Assembly (NCBI GenBank): GCA_020205615.1 | Contig: JAINUW010000692.1 | Span: forward strand, 310,001 to 374,000 | Reading direction: 5' to 3' | Origin: Panax quinquefolius | Lineage: Eukaryota > Streptophyta > Magnoliopsida > Apiales > Araliaceae | Length of the DNA stretch: 64,000 bases | Shown: one piece after another, positions 34,466-46,387 of the stretch | Numbering within the stretch: the first letter of the stretch is position 1 | Layout of the letters: each line of letters begins with the position of its first letter | The notes under the pieces: generated by a model | Told to the model about the DNA's origin: nothing | The model's input: only the letters and a program-made list of their open reading frames with translations | Database searches by the model: none | Translations under genes and position numbers: made by a program

Positions 34466-35771
34466 CTTAGTAGGAGAGTAATTCCGACTGGGATAGCGGA
34501 GATATTCTTGAAGAAAACTTGTATTGTTTTCTACACTCAAAGCTTCCTTAAACTCAAAAGAAATATGCTCGATATTATAGAAGAAGAATTCTCTGATTCT
34601 GGTGTGATTTTCATTTCTAAACTGAGCATCCTATTTATAGGAGAATGGCAGGGTACTATTTAAAAAGAAAAATCACAGACTGCACAGGAAAATGTCAGGG
34701 CGTAGACGACGAAAATCTAATTTTTGATTTTTACTATGCAAACACTATGCAGTACTATGCAAACATTATGTAGTATTATGCAATATAATAAAATATAATA
34801 TATTCTATTTATAAAAAGTATTCTATTTTATATAAAAAGTTTTATGTTTTATTACTATTATAATAATAATAAAACAAAAACTGAGATAAATTTCTATCGT
34901 CGATTTTGAAAAATGAGTAAGTGGGGGTCCATGTAATAAGCTAAACTTACAACAAATACTTCATAAAAAACTCTTCCATTTATCACAATTCACTTGGCTT
35001 CACTAAACATATTTTTAATAACATTTATTCATCATTAATATTATAACTCGCAATATTAACAACCAGATCATTCCTAGGAAAGAGGGGGCTTTCCGATAAG
35101 GACTTCTCCTTATTGGCGCACAATTAGATGACTAAACCCCTTTCCTCGATAGAACTTTCTAGACATTGTCAATAATATAAATAATAATATGAATAACTAT
35201 GTCGTCTTATTTATTGATTTAATAATATAAAATATTATGCAGATGATACTGTGACAATAATTGAATCAATAATATGAGATACTATGCATCAACTACTGTT
35301 GCAATAATTGAGTATAACTGAGTGACTTCTTACGTAAGCATCAATAATCAGAGATACTATGCAATACCGTGTGCTACTGTGCAACCACGCGTATTACTGT
35401 ACTTTTATCACCGAGTATTTCAATAGTTTAACGGTAAAATTCTTGTCATTATTTTTATAAAAATGTTATTTATGTCACTTTCTAAATCCAACAGTAATTC
35501 CGTTGTGGGGTCCACCAATGATTGTGCCGTCGTACAAATATTTCTTGATAAAATGAATATTCCCCGAACAACCGAATATTTTATGACAACTTTCTTACTT
35601 TACAAAATTTGTAAATAGTACCCACAACTATAACATTATATCAAATCCACACCTTATTACTCAAAATGATATTTAGAGAAAATTAAATCTTTATTCATAA
35701 AAATTGGGGTCTTACAACCTCCCCTCCTTATGAAATTATGTCCTTGAAATTGGGGTACGTACCTGGTATGT

Positions 35772-36085
35772 CGAAGATGTGAGGATACCTTGTTTTCATT
35801 TAAGATTCTAACTCTCAGGTCATTTCCTCAATATCATGGTTTCTCCACAAAATTTTAACTTGAGGTAGAACCTTTAAGCGTAGAATATGTTCCTTCTTAT
35901 CCAAGATTTTAATAGGTACATCTTCATACGTTAAATCTTCCGCTATCTCGTCTGGTTCTAATTTAATAACGTGGTTCGGGTCGTTCACATATTTATGTAA
36001 CATAGATATGTGAAAAAAACGTTATGAACAAAAGACATACTTGGCGGTAAGGCGAGTCTATAGGCCACAGTTCCTACTCGTATAT
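35772..36085 (-). pseudogene. D3 integrase C-terminus and chromodomain
   Basis: Minus-strand frame holding RVGTVAYRLALPPSMS (with a frameshift in the A-run near 36018), then MLHKYVNDPNHVIKLEPDEI, KILDKKEHILRLK and VLPQVKILWRNHDIEEMT. This matches 42300-42560 of the plus D element. A TGA at 35815-35817 follows EEMT, where the other copy has Trp (W to stop). The catalytic integrase core is missing upstream. Confidence 0.82.
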
Positions 36086-36480
36086 TTGACATCATCACAT
36101 GGGACACTAGAGTCTTTAACTTTATCTCCATCACTTATAAGTCATACGAAATGGGTCTTTGTGTTCGACAATATCACACGCGTACCCGCATATGATCTTC
36201 TACTCAACGCGTCAGCTACTACGTTTGCTTTTCTAGGATGGTATTGTCAGAACAGGTGCTGAAATGAGTTTCCTCTTGATTTCTTGGAAGTTCTTCTCAC
36301 ATTCCTTGCTCCATTCAAATTTTGTATCTTTACGAGTCAGCTGAGTTAATGGAGTGGTGATTTTAGAAAATCCTTCCACAAATCTCCGATAATAACCAGT
36401 TAAGCCTAAAAAGCTACGTACTTCGATTACTGACTTAGGTTGCTCTCAACTGTGACTCATATCCCAACCTAGGATAACAC
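36086..36480 (-). pseudogene. D3 RNase H and RT remnants
   Basis: Minus strand reads the RNase H end ([16 protein letters not shown] near 36250-36200). Just right of it is the RT-connection region (VRSFLGLTGYYRRFVEGF and KITTPLTQLTRKDTKFEW near 36420-36300). Most of RNase H between them is gone, as is the integrase core to the left and the RT core to the right, so at least three internal deletions are present. Confidence 0.8.
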
Positions 36481-36601
36481 GTCATAATGGCACCTATAAG
36501 TTTATCGCCTCACAAATATGGCGCCCCCTACAGAGATTCTGGCTTCAGTGCATTCCACAAAGGAAGTCACCAGATAGAGGCTCGGGTACCAATTCATGTA
36601 G
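36481..36601. other. unidentified 120-bp patch in place of the RT core
   Basis: Higher GC than its surroundings (contains GGCGCCCCCTACAGAGATTC and CTCGGGTACCAATTC). No RT motif is visible in any frame. It lies exactly where the RT core was lost, so it may be filler DNA captured during repair. Confidence 0.5.
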
Positions 36602-37528
36602 TTAGGTTTCTAACTCCTGAAGTTCAATAGGAGTCTTTTGATATGAGGTTTTAGAAATGGGTTTTGTATCAGATTCAAGGTCAATACAATATTCGAGTTC
36701 ATGTTCTGGGGGTAGGCCAAGAAGTTCTTCAGGGAATACGTCAGGAAATTTATTAACAATAGAAATATCATTCAAATCTGACGTATTTTTGTTTAAATCT
36801 GTGACATGGGCTAAGAAAGCTTGACATCCATTTTTCAATAAACGAATGGCTTTATTGCCTGATATGACAGTGGTTGACTTTAGTGGTTTGGTTGCTTGAA
36901 TTCGCATAATAAGCTGGTTAGGAATATGAAAATTAACATCCTTATGAAAACAATCAATTTTAGCATGATGAGTAGTTAACCAATCAATCCGTAAAATCAC
37001 ATCGAATGCAAGTATTTTCAAAGAGATGAGATCAACAGGTAATGTGAGGGTGCCGATTTGAATCAAACAGGATTTATAAAAAGTGGATGTAATGAAGGTT
37101 TCTCCCAACTGAGTTTCAACAGATAAGCCAAAGTCTAATTTCTCTGGAGTCAAATTTAAACGTTGAGCACAAGTAGGTGAAATAAAAGAATGGGTAGAAA
37201 CAGTATCAAATAAAGTATAGACTTCACAAGTGTTTATAATTAGCTTACCCGTGATAACATCATTTGGGTTCCTCACTTTTTGGGAGGTCAAGATAAATGC
37301 TCTCCCTTGAACTACCGGCTTTGACTTGTCTGGGACAGCCTTTGGTGTCTCCATCCCAGCTGGACTTAACTTCACTACACGACAAAATCGATCTAGGTGA
37401 CCTTCTCTTTCGCAAGTGAAATACGCTTTGGGTTGCTGCGTACAGTTTGGATGGATGTGTCTCTCCTCTCCATATTTGTAGCATACAACCGGTGGTCGTT
37501 CTCCTTCCTTGGAAACGGGTGTTAGTGC
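36602..37528 (-). pseudogene. D3 gag zinc knuckles and protease
   Basis: Open minus-strand frame. Zinc knuckles near the start are CYKYGEERHIHPNC (first Cys pair broken, C to Y) and YFTCEREGHLDRFC (first Cys lost). The protease is LFDTVSTHSFIS, where DTG/DSG became DTV, so it would be inactive. It continues to the linker before RT (FPDVFPEELLGLPPEHELEY) and stops at 36602. The first 18 bp of the apparent ORF (37529-37546) belong to the inserted copia LTR. The true gag continues beyond it at 39427. Confidence 0.85.
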
Positions 37529-39426
37529 TGAAAGTAGTATGCACACAAGTCAATCATGTTTGATGATAAAGCATATACTTTGTAACAATCTTAGTCATTT
37601 ATTAATAAAAAGTATTAATTTATTAAAGGTTTTTAATTATTTACATGATGCTGCTTTATAATATGTGATAAATCCATAATTTTAAGCAATTCTTTTAGAA
37701 TAATGATGATGATCGTTCTAATGAGATCTAAATTCTTAGAGAACTTAAAACTAAAATAGTTCCCAATCATTGGATTACTAAATTTGGGATTAGTGAATTT
37801 GGATAGATTGGTACATACGTTGCTTGCTCATTAGATGAAGATGATTGATCTCATGATCATTTATGTGGAGACACTAAAGCAAGTATGTAGGTGCTTATTA
37901 GAGAATAAGTTCACTGAACGTGGCTCGCTAAGGAATACCTAATGGAGTTTTACTTGTCTGTCAATAGGAATTCTTGTAGTGATAGTAGAACAAGTGATCA
38001 TTGGACTTGAGATCATCATAGTATCTTGTGTATAATGAATTATACTTTGACTTATTCCTTAAGACCATTAGGGTATATCAAAGGGTATGCTTAGATATAA
38101 TAAGTCGTACATGGAGATAATGTATGATCAATATAGAATCTACCGTTTCTAGTAAAAGAAGTGAAATGTCCTATGTGATTCAATAAATGACAACCCAGTA
38201 GTCCTTGGCCAAGGCAAAATGAAATTAGAAAGGAGTTTCTAATTTGCATTATTTGGTGTTGTGCATTTAAGAATTGAAAAATATATAATTAAATAAAGTA
38301 AGACTTAACAGTAATTTCATATCTTTTATTTAATTGGGACATTATATGGTGGAAAGATTAAATTGTACGGCAACTATTTACTCAAATGTTCTTTTATGAT
38401 TAATGTTGAAATCTATATTATCTGAAAAGTCGTTAATCGCTAGGGAGGCTTATCCCTATTATAGAATAAATATTATTTATTTAAATAAATAAATAAATAG
38501 TTTAATTTATTTATTTAAATAAGATTAGAATTATTCTAATTGATTTATTCACAACCTAGGTTTAATATGGAGAACCTAAATGGTCACACCATAAAAGGAA
38601 GAATAATTATTTAAGAAGTTAATGGCATAATCGTAATAATATGTTAAGTGTATTTAATTTAATCTATGGTGATAGAATGAGAATTAATAGCTTAATATTT
38701 ATTATTTAATATTTTAAAATATTAAATATATAAATTAATAAGATGAGTCTTATTAATAATATTACAATTATTATTATTTTAATTTCTAAAGAGTTGAAAA
38801 TTAATTTAATATAAGTACTCTCATTTATTCCTAATAATATTAGGAGGCTAATTAATTAAAAGATTTTAATTAATTATTCCTAATAAGATTTGGAGCATAA
38901 TTAATTAAAGGAGTTTAATTGATTAAAATAAAACCCAATTTCTTAATTGTTAAGGAGGGTTGCCCACATCTATAAATAAGAGGAGTCTTATTATGGGTGA
39001 GGGTGGTTGACACTTTCACAAAACACGTGAATACGTAATTCCAATAGTTGGGAGAGTACACCCTTTTCTATGAGAAATAGAAAAACTAGGGTTTTGCCAA
39101 ATATCCATCTTCTTGAATCTTTCTTCTTCCTTGGTGGATCACCTCTAGAGACCAAACACTTGGGTGGCAAACGTTGATCAAAGGAAGGAACCAAACCCGG
39201 TGGATTCAAGTTGAACGCGAAAAGATTTGGAGGTGAATTAATTAGTACCTGAGGAAGCTCGAATCTTCAAGGGTATAATTCTTATTCTTCTTCTTTTCGT
39301 TTAATTAATAATTGTGCATAAAGGATGATCCGGGTATATGGTTTATAAAATTTTAAAAACTCTAATTTTCTTGCTTCGCTTATTTTGTGCAATTTGATTG
39401 CGTTCATGAATATTACAAACCTAACA
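37529..39426 (+). mobile_element. solo LTR of copia family B
   Basis: TGAAAGTAGTATGCAC start and ACAAACCTAACA end, 1.9 kb. Flanks AGTGC (37524-37528) and GGTGC (39427-39431) are a 4/5 target duplication. It splits the D3 gag between the zinc knuckles and capsid. No internal region is left, so it formed by LTR-LTR recombination. Confidence 0.9.
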
Positions 39427-40216
39427 GGTGCTGCTGTCGATGTCTTTCAATCATCATTGAATTTTCTCTTCTTAAAATTATTCCCACTTAGGTCACCTTT
39501 CCTATTACCTTGGCCATGATTACCACCGAAGTGGTTACCATTTCTGGCATGATAATTTCCTCCACGATGGTTATCATTGTTCCGATGGTCATTGCCACCG
39601 ATATGATTATTATCGTGTTGTTGGTCGTTGTCTTTTGGTTGGGCTGACTCATTATCGCACTCCAATAACTGAGCCTTATTCACAACATCTGAATATAAAC
39701 AAAGTTTGTGAGAAATGAGGTATTGACGAATTTTGGGCTTCAAACCTCGCAGAAACATTCGCGTCATATGCTCCTCATTATCTACCAAATGGATGCAAAC
39801 TAGGATAAATCTGCAAACTTAGCATCGTATTGCGATACCATCATATTGTTTAGTTCCAGCTTGATGAATTCCACCTCCTTCATGTGACGAATACTTTCTA
39901 GAAAGTACTTATCATTGAACAATTCTTGGAACTTCTCCCAAGACATCTTAACTGCGGAAAGATGAGTATGCTTTACAGATTTCAACCAGTAATCTGCCTT
40001 TCCTCGTAATATGAAGGTGGCAAAGGGAACCTTTTGTTCCTTTGAGCAACCCAAGACATCAAATATCTTGGTGATCTGCTTAATCCACGTCTCTGCCTTA
40101 AGTGGCTCTGGCTTTTTCAAAAACTTCGGTGGTCCCAGCTCCTTGAATTGCTTAGTAGTGACCAGCCGTGAGTTACCATTGTTTTCACCTACATTTTGAA
40201 TAGGAGTTTCTCTCAC
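39427..40216 (-). pseudogene. D3 gag capsid region
   Basis: Two minus-strand frames joined by a shift near 39790-39800. The first begins about 40216 with KFLKKPEPLKAETWIKQITK, PFATFILRGKADYWLKSV and FQELFNDKYFLESIRHMKE. The second holds GLKPKIRQYLISHK and a repetitive Asn/His/Gly-rich tail (NDHRNNDNHRGGNYH) before the basic KKRKFNDD end. This is the capsid and linker part of a chromovirus gag. It continues across the solo LTR into the zinc knuckles at 37528. Confidence 0.85.
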
Positions 40217-40575
40217 TTGGTGTTATAAGAATTCTAGAAAGCTCCTAAACATACCATCATTCGTCATTTGGTCGGTGTTGTTGTTTATAGGAGGATTATT
40301 GCCTTCCTAAAGCACATCATCCTGGTTATTGATTGGCGATGTCTCAACAGTCTCATGTACTCCATTGCTTATCTCAAAAAATTTAGATGTCATTCTCAAA
40401 CACTGCCACAAAACAAGGGTTAATTGACATGCCACATATTATCCTTATATTCTGACCGACCAATTAAATAACAAATAAACTTATGTTGGACACACTAGCA
40501 AAGGATTTACTCATCTCTCCCCTCCTAGTTATAGCCTCAAATCTCAGCCAGGGATCATATCCCTAAGCTTTGATA
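40217..40575 (-). other. D3 5' leader and primer binding site
   Basis: AT-rich leader with the probable gag start region. The minus strand at 40575-40558 reads TTGGTATCAAAGCTTAG right after the LTR end, which matches the initiator tRNA-Met-type site TGGTATCAGAGC with one mismatch. Confidence 0.75.
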
Positions 40576-41465
40576 CCAACTGTGATGCCCCCAAAATAGG
40601 TATACACAACCCATCTTGGCTCGCCAGATACAAAGTGCAAAATTCAAATACAAACTTAATTTACAAAATTATTAATTATCGTGCAGAATACGACAAAATA
40701 TAAGCTGAGAGTTTTAACATGAATATTGTCTCGTAGACAATATCCAAACTCAAATGGAGTCCTCATTACAATTATTATCACACTATTTTATAGAATAGTG
40801 AGGACTACTATAGCCACCATCTTGGACCATCACTCCATTACCCGACTAGTCCTAGCTATATTCTCATTTCCTGAAGAGAACAATGAAAGAAAAGAGTGAG
40901 CTCAATTATCCCAGTAAAGAATATTATGACTACGATAATGTAGAATAAATTATTCTTAGTCTTCAACAGTGTAAAAACTGATAGAATACAATAGACAACA
41001 ACTTTAACTGCAGCAGAATAAGCAATCCATTAGAAGAGTCAAGTAGAGTATGATGTCTACTATCTTCTATGATTTAAAAGTTCATCAATAATATTTTATC
41101 TCTGTAACACATCTCAATAAATAATCTACATCACCGAATTATTCATGTACTACGGGACAAGGATATTCGTTAGTATCACATCCACGAATTATCCATGCAC
41201 TATGGGCCAAGGATATTAATTATTATTACCAGTGGTCATGATCATGCCAAACAACTGTCCATCAATGCACTACGGGCCAATGAGGACTTTTACCACATCA
41301 TTTGTAACATTACAGGTCATGATTATACCGATACATAATTCCTTGTCATAATCATACCAATAAACAGTCCATCTATGCACTACAGGCCAAAGATGACTTT
41401 CATCATAATATAAGCATGAGGATGATGACGATGATATAAAAATTCAATTAAGTGAGATCAAGGAT
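40576..41465 (-). mobile_element. 5' LTR of element D3 (truncated)
   Basis: TGTGATGCCCCCAAAATAGG at 40576 through U5: stem 40723-40743, acceptor CAG (40873-40871), and CACTACGGGCCAA units (41150-41400). It is cut at about 41465 within the intron-like part. Everything upstream of that, including donor, TATA and U3, is gone, so the element has lost its promoter. Plus-strand integrase follows at once. Confidence 0.88.
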
Positions 41466-42647
41466 ATCGATTCAAGACGTCTAACGTGTCAACGAGTCAA
41501 GGCGGAGCATCAAGTGACAAAAGGTCCATTGCAACCACTTGAAATTCCAGAATGGAAGTTGGAGCACATTACCATGAATTTTTTTATTGGCCTTCCCAAG
41601 GTTTCTCAAGGAATAGATGCGATTTGGGTCATTATCGATAGATTGACCAAGTCAGCTCATTTCTTACCTATACGAGAAACTTATATACTTGAACTTCTCG
41701 CTCGTATATACATAAATGGGATTGTACGACTGCATGGTATGCTAGTATCCATAGTTTCTGATCGAGACCCAAGATTCACTTCACAATTTTGGGTTAGTTT
41801 GCAGAAAACTATGGGCACAAATTTACTATTTAATTCGGCATATCATCCTCAAATGGACGGGCAGTCGAAGAGAACTATTCAAACTATGGAGGATCTATTA
41901 AGACTCTGTGTCCTTGACTTCAAAGGAAGTTGGGACAAGTTCTTGCCATTAATGAAATTATCCTACAACAACAGTTATCAAGCAAGTATCGGCATAGCTC
42001 CATTCGATGCGTTGTATGGACGCAAGTGTCGTTCTCCAGTATTCTGGGATGAGGTGGGTGAAGCAACGTTGTTAGGACCGGAATTGGTATGCATAACAAC
42101 AAAAAAGATTCAAATGATCCGGCAACGTATTAAAACCTCACAAGATCGACAAAAGAGTTATGTTGATCTTCATCAAAAAGACATGGAATTCAATGTGGGA
42201 GAACATGTGTTGTTACGTGTTGCTCCATGGAAAGGAGTTACAAGATTTGAAAAGAGAGGAAAGCTCAATCCTCGATTCATTGGCACATTCGAAATCCTCG
42301 ATCGAGTAGGAATTGTGGCTTATAGACTTGCCTTACCACCAAGTATGTCTCGTGTTCATAACGTTTTTCATATGTTATGTAAATATGTGGAAGACCCGAA
42401 CCACGTTATTGAGTTAGAACCGGACGAAATAGTGGAAGATTTAACGTATAAAGAGGTACCTGTTAAAATCTTGGACAAGAAGAAACATATTCTATGCTCC
42501 AAGGTTATACCTCAAGTCAAAGTTTTGTGGAGAAACTATGATGTTGAGGAAATGACCTGGAAGTTAGAATCTAAAATGAAATCAAGGTATCCTCACCTCT
42601 TCGACACACCAGGTACGTACCCTAATTTTGAGGACGAAATTTCATAA
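41466..42647 (+). pseudogene. integrase with chromodomain, plus D element
   Basis: Uninterrupted frame from 41466 to TAA 42645-42647; the GTG at 41514 is not a real start. It retains the end of the zinc domain ([11 protein letters not shown]). The catalytic core has its first Asp changed (MNFFIGLP, where MDF is usual), the second Asp in IVSDRDPRF, and the Glu position replaced by Lys (GQSKRTIQTMED, normally GQSER). The GPY/F position reads GTFEIL, where GPFEIL is usual. Its chromodomain (about 42440-42605) is intact: VKILDKKKHILCSK, VIPQVKVLWRNY, VEEMTWKLESKM. Despite the open frame, the loss of two of three catalytic residues means a dead enzyme. The head of pol and all of gag are missing. 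Confidence 0.88.
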
Positions 42648-42658
42648 GAAGGGGAGGT
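42646..42658 (+). other. polypurine tract, plus D element
   Basis: AAGAAGGGGAGGT directly before TGTAAGACCCC. It follows GAGGACGAAATTTC, the phrase that precedes the tract in all chromovirus copies here. Confidence 0.85.
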
Positions 42659-43522
42659 TGTAAGACCCCAACTTTCATGAATAAAGATTAAATTTTTCTC
42701 GAAATACATTTTTGAATATTATAGTATGAAATTGTTATAATGTTATAGTTGTGGGTAATATTTATAAATTTTACAAAGTATTCAAGTGGTTATAAAATAT
42801 TTGAATGGTCGGGAAATATTCGTTTTAACAGGGAATATTCGTATGACTGTACAATCATTGGTGGACCCCACAACGGAATTATTGCCGGAATGAGAAAACA
42901 ACAGAAATATCTTTTATGAAAATAACGGCAAAAGTTTTACCGTTAACTGTTGAAATACCCGGTGATGAAAAGTACAGTAATATGCGTGGTTGCATAGAAG
43001 CACATGGTATTGATTATTGATGCTTACGTGAGAAGTCACTCAGTTATACTCAATTATTGCTACAGTAATTATTGCATAGTATCTCACGTTATTTGATTCA
43101 ATTATTGTTACAATATTTTATATTATTAAATTAATAATTGAGATGACAAGTTATTCATATTATTATCTGCATAATTAACAATGTCTAGAAAATTCTGTCG
43201 AGAAAAGGGGTTTGGTCACCTAATTGTGTGCCAATAGGGAGAAATCCTTATCGAAAAGCCCCTCTTTCTTGGGAACGATCTGGTTGTTAATATTGTGAGT
43301 TATAATAATGATGAATAAATGTTGTTACAAATATTGAGGAGATTTTTATGATGTATTTATGGTAAATTTTGCTTATTATTTGGATCCCCACTTACCCATT
43401 TTTCAAAATAATAGGTAGAAAGTTATTCAATATAATAAAGGTGGGGGCCACAAGTGAGGCCCACGTGTGGAAGAAAGAATGAAATGAAACGGTTGACGGG
43501 TGGGAGTCTGATGGTGGTGGTT

Positions 43523-43563
<41 letters not shown>

Positions 43564-43730
43564 GTTTTATTTTTTATAAAAAATAGAATATATTATATTT
43601 TATTATGCATAGTATTTGCATAGTGCAGCATAGTAAAAATCAAGTGATTTATAAAAAAAATCCGTGAACTACGATTCTTCTGTTGATCCGTGAGAAGGAA
43701 AAAATTTTAAATAGTATCATTTCCATTCTC

Positions 43731-43740
43731 CTATAAATAG
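43731..43740 (+). promoter_or_regulatory. TATA box of the D LTR
   Basis: CTATAAATAG, about 165 bp upstream of the donor. The same element (CCTATAAATAGG) is seen in D2 and D3 on the minus strand. Confidence 0.7.
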
Positions 43741-43904
43741 GATGCTTAGTTAGAATTGAAAATCACACCAGAATCAGAGAATTCTTCTTCTATAATATTG
43801 AGCGTATTTCTTTCAAGCTTTAGGAAGCTTTGAGCATAGAAAATAGTATAAGTTTTTTTCAAGAATATCTCTGCCCTACCAGTCGGAATACTCTTCTTTT
43901 TAAG

Positions 43905-44910
43905 GTAAGGAATGTTATTTTGTTCAATATTCGTATGAAATAATATTTTCTTCCATACTCTGTAATGTGTAAGTAATATTATTTCCTTTCAGATTTCGAA
44001 TTCTACACTCGTTTTGTTAAAGTTTTGGCTTCTATACTCCATGAAATTAGTAGAATATCCTTGATATTTGCGCTTCATCCAGTATCTTTTCATGAAAATA
44101 TTATTTTGAGCATTCTTGATAATTTTTAACTTTTTTATGCCGGAGTACTATTCTCGAAGTACTATTCACTCGGGGTATTATTTATGACAAAAAACAATTT
44201 CTTTTCGATCCAAATCATTTTTGTTACAATATTATTCTTGAATTTTACTCCACAAAGCAGTATCATGTTGATAATTTGGACATTATTGAATTCTGGATAA
44301 ATTAAATTATAAATCTTTAAAATTTATCCTTACTCTCATTTAATTGAATTCTTATATCATTGTCATCATCCTCATGCTTATATTGTGATGAAAGTCCTCA
44401 TTGGTCGTAGTGCATAGATGGACTGTTGATTGGTATGATTATGACCAGGGATTATTCAGTATAATCAGGACCGTAATGTTACAAATGATGTGGTAAAAGT
44501 CCTCATTGGTCGTAGTGCATTGATGAACAATTATTGGTATGATCATGACTCTTGTTGAAAACACGAATATCCTTGGCCCGTTGTGCATGGATAATTCGTG
44601 GTTGTGATACTAATGAATATCCTTGGCCCGTAGTGCATGGATAATTCAGTGATGTAGATTATTTATTAAGCTGAGTCTCAACGATAAAATTAACGATAAA
44701 CTTTTTAAATAATAGAAGATAGTAGATATCATGCTCTACTTGACTCTTCTAATGGATTGTTTGTTCTGCTGCAGTTAAACTTGATGTTTATTATATTTTA
44801 TCAGTTTAACACTGTTGAAGGCTAACGATAATTTATTCTACATTATCTTAGTCATAATATTTCTTACTGGGCTAGTTGAACTCACCCTTTGCTTTCATTG
44901 TTCTCTTCAG
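43905..44910 (+). other. putative intron inside the D LTR
   Basis: TTTAAG|GTAAGG at 43904/43905 is a strong donor. CTCAC at 44881-44885 fits a branch point 26 nt before the pyrimidine-rich TTTCATTGTTCTCTTCAG that ends at 44910; the next exon starts GAAATGAG. Matching signals on the minus strand are D1 28528 to 27299, D2 29945 to 28975, and D3 34465 to 33174. Interior length (971-1292 bp) and repeat content vary while the ends hold. In D4 the acceptor CAG is deleted. Confidence 0.55.
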
Positions 44911-45186
44911 GAAATGAGAATATAGCCGGGACTAGTCGAGGAACGGAGTGATGGTCCGAGATGGTGCATTAGTAGTCTTCACTATTCTGTGAAATAGTGT
45001 GATAATAATAATAATAATATGAATTTGAGTTTGGATATTGTCTACAAGATAATATTCGTGTTGAAACTCTCAACTTATGTTTGTCGTACTTTACACGACA
45101 GTTGTATAATTAAGTTGTATTTGAATTCTGTACCATATATTTGGCGACCCAAGATGAGTGATGTATACCTATTTTGGGGGTGTCAC

Positions 45187-45844
45187 AGTCTGTCTTGAAA
45201 AAAGAGGATGTTATTTATTGAACAGAAAATAATGATAAAATCAAAGTTATATTTAATACTTGTGGTAATATTGAAAACTAAACAATTAATACTTAATTGA
45301 AATTTTTAAATAATAAATATTTATAAAAACAAAAACATTTATATAAAATGACATTTAAAAAGAAAAAGAATGAGTACTAACTAAACACGTGTCAATAAAT
45401 ACAGGTATAATAATCCTATCAAACATCTACATACATGTAGTAGCCCATACTATAAAATAAATGCTTTATTCTTTGATAAAGCATTGAAAATGGTAGCCTT
45501 TTATGAAGGGAATCTCCCAACAATGGCTGTTATGGGATTATCTCATTCAGAACATCACTTTCTAACACACCATTGGAACTTTGGAATCAAATAATATTAG
45601 GCCACGTGTCCTCGAACAAGAGTTTCTACTATTTATTCGCTTAGTGCTAGGTGATTAAACGACACGTATCGTTTTATCTCTAATCACTTTCCTTAACTTG
45701 CTAGTACACAAATAGTATTTCTCAATGTGCCAAAAAAAATAAATGAGAGAGAGAGAGGACTAGACATATAAAACGCTAATTATTAATTAAAAAATCACTG
45801 GCTCATTGGTGGAGGAAGTTTAACAACCATAACATTCTTATATG
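45187..45844. other. probable pre-insertion DNA left of copia E
   Basis: Not matched to any element here. It has CACGTG-type motifs (AACACGTGTC near 45385, GCCACGTGTC near 45602), a GA run (45748-45760) and a TATAAAA-like TATA at about 45768. The mix could be promoter-like, but no coding sequence is attached. It joins to 62821 if copia E is removed. Confidence 0.4.
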
Positions 45845-46151
45845 TGTTATAAAACTTTAGCAAAATATAGAAATATACTCTTATAATTGTTGCAAAAATT
45901 TAGAGAGAATAAGCAAGAGAAAAGAAAGAGGAATTCTTCAGAGAAATTCTTATTGATTTTCCTTCAATTTCATTCCTTTATATAGGAAGAGAAAAGAGGA
46001 GTCACGGGAGGAGGAGGAGGAGGAGGAGGAGGAGGAGGAGAGGAGCCACGGGTGAGGAAGAGAGAAAAGCAGCAAGCAAAACATGAGTTCCCTTAATCTA
46101 AGGGAAAGGAGAGGAGGTTGTCTCTATCGTAGGTAATCATGTGTTATAACA
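45845..46151 (-). repeat. copia E 3' LTR
   Basis: 307 bp, with the purine tract (AGGGGAAG on the minus strand, 46152-46160) just inside. It is longer than the other LTR because of a GGA microsatellite at about 46007-46040. The 46160-46387 stretch inside the element is 3' untranslated, with a duplicated TTAAAACCTTGTTAGGAAAA-type phrase. Confidence 0.9.
46007..46040 (+). repeat. GGA trinucleotide microsatellite
   Basis: About 11 GGA units in the left E LTR; the right LTR has only three (about 62694-62707). Confidence 0.95.
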
Positions 46152-46387
46152 CTTCCCCTGATTTCCTACGATAGAAGATTATGTCTCATTAAAAACCTTG
46201 TTAAGAAAACCCAGTGGTAAAAAACTTAACGAAGGGAAAAAGACTACATATCTTTTACATAAATATCATAATTGACTGCCTCGTTAAAACCTTGTTAGGA
46301 AAAACCCATTGGGATAAAAACCGTGACTAAGAAAAAGAGTATAGTCTTCCCCTCAAAAGGAATTCATTACTTCTTAATAAAATGTTG

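Larger units (their letters stand above)
32883..35716 (-). mobile_element. 3' LTR of element D3
   Basis: 2.83 kb from TGTGACGCCCCC (32883) to GGGGTCTTACA (35716). It contains the strongest U5 stem (33024-33046), the acceptor-like CAG (33176-33174), a branch-like CTCAC (33203-33199), CACTACGGGCCAA units (33445-33690), a GAATAGTAC array (33910-34060), a donor-bearing minisatellite (34200-34465), and a TATA box (CCTATTTATAGG near 34630). The purine tract AAGGAGGGGAGGT lies next to it at 35717-35730 on the minus strand. Confidence 0.9.
42659..45186 (+). mobile_element. 3' LTR, plus D element
   Basis: TGTAAGACCCC start and TTTTGGGGGTGTCACA end, 2.53 kb. It is the only D LTR in plus orientation. 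U3 holds the AAAAGGGGTTTGGTCACC and AAAGCCCCTCTTTCTTGGGAACGATCTGG blocks and an AT microsatellite (43528-43558). Then come the TATA box, leader, donor, intron-like segment, acceptor and U5 stems. The GAATAGTAC array is reduced to about three units (44145-44190). Confidence 0.9.

Noticed and set aside
45187..45844. promoter of a host gene
   Set aside because: CACGTG-type and TATA-like motifs are present but no coding exon follows on either side of the copia E insertion, so a gene cannot be supported.
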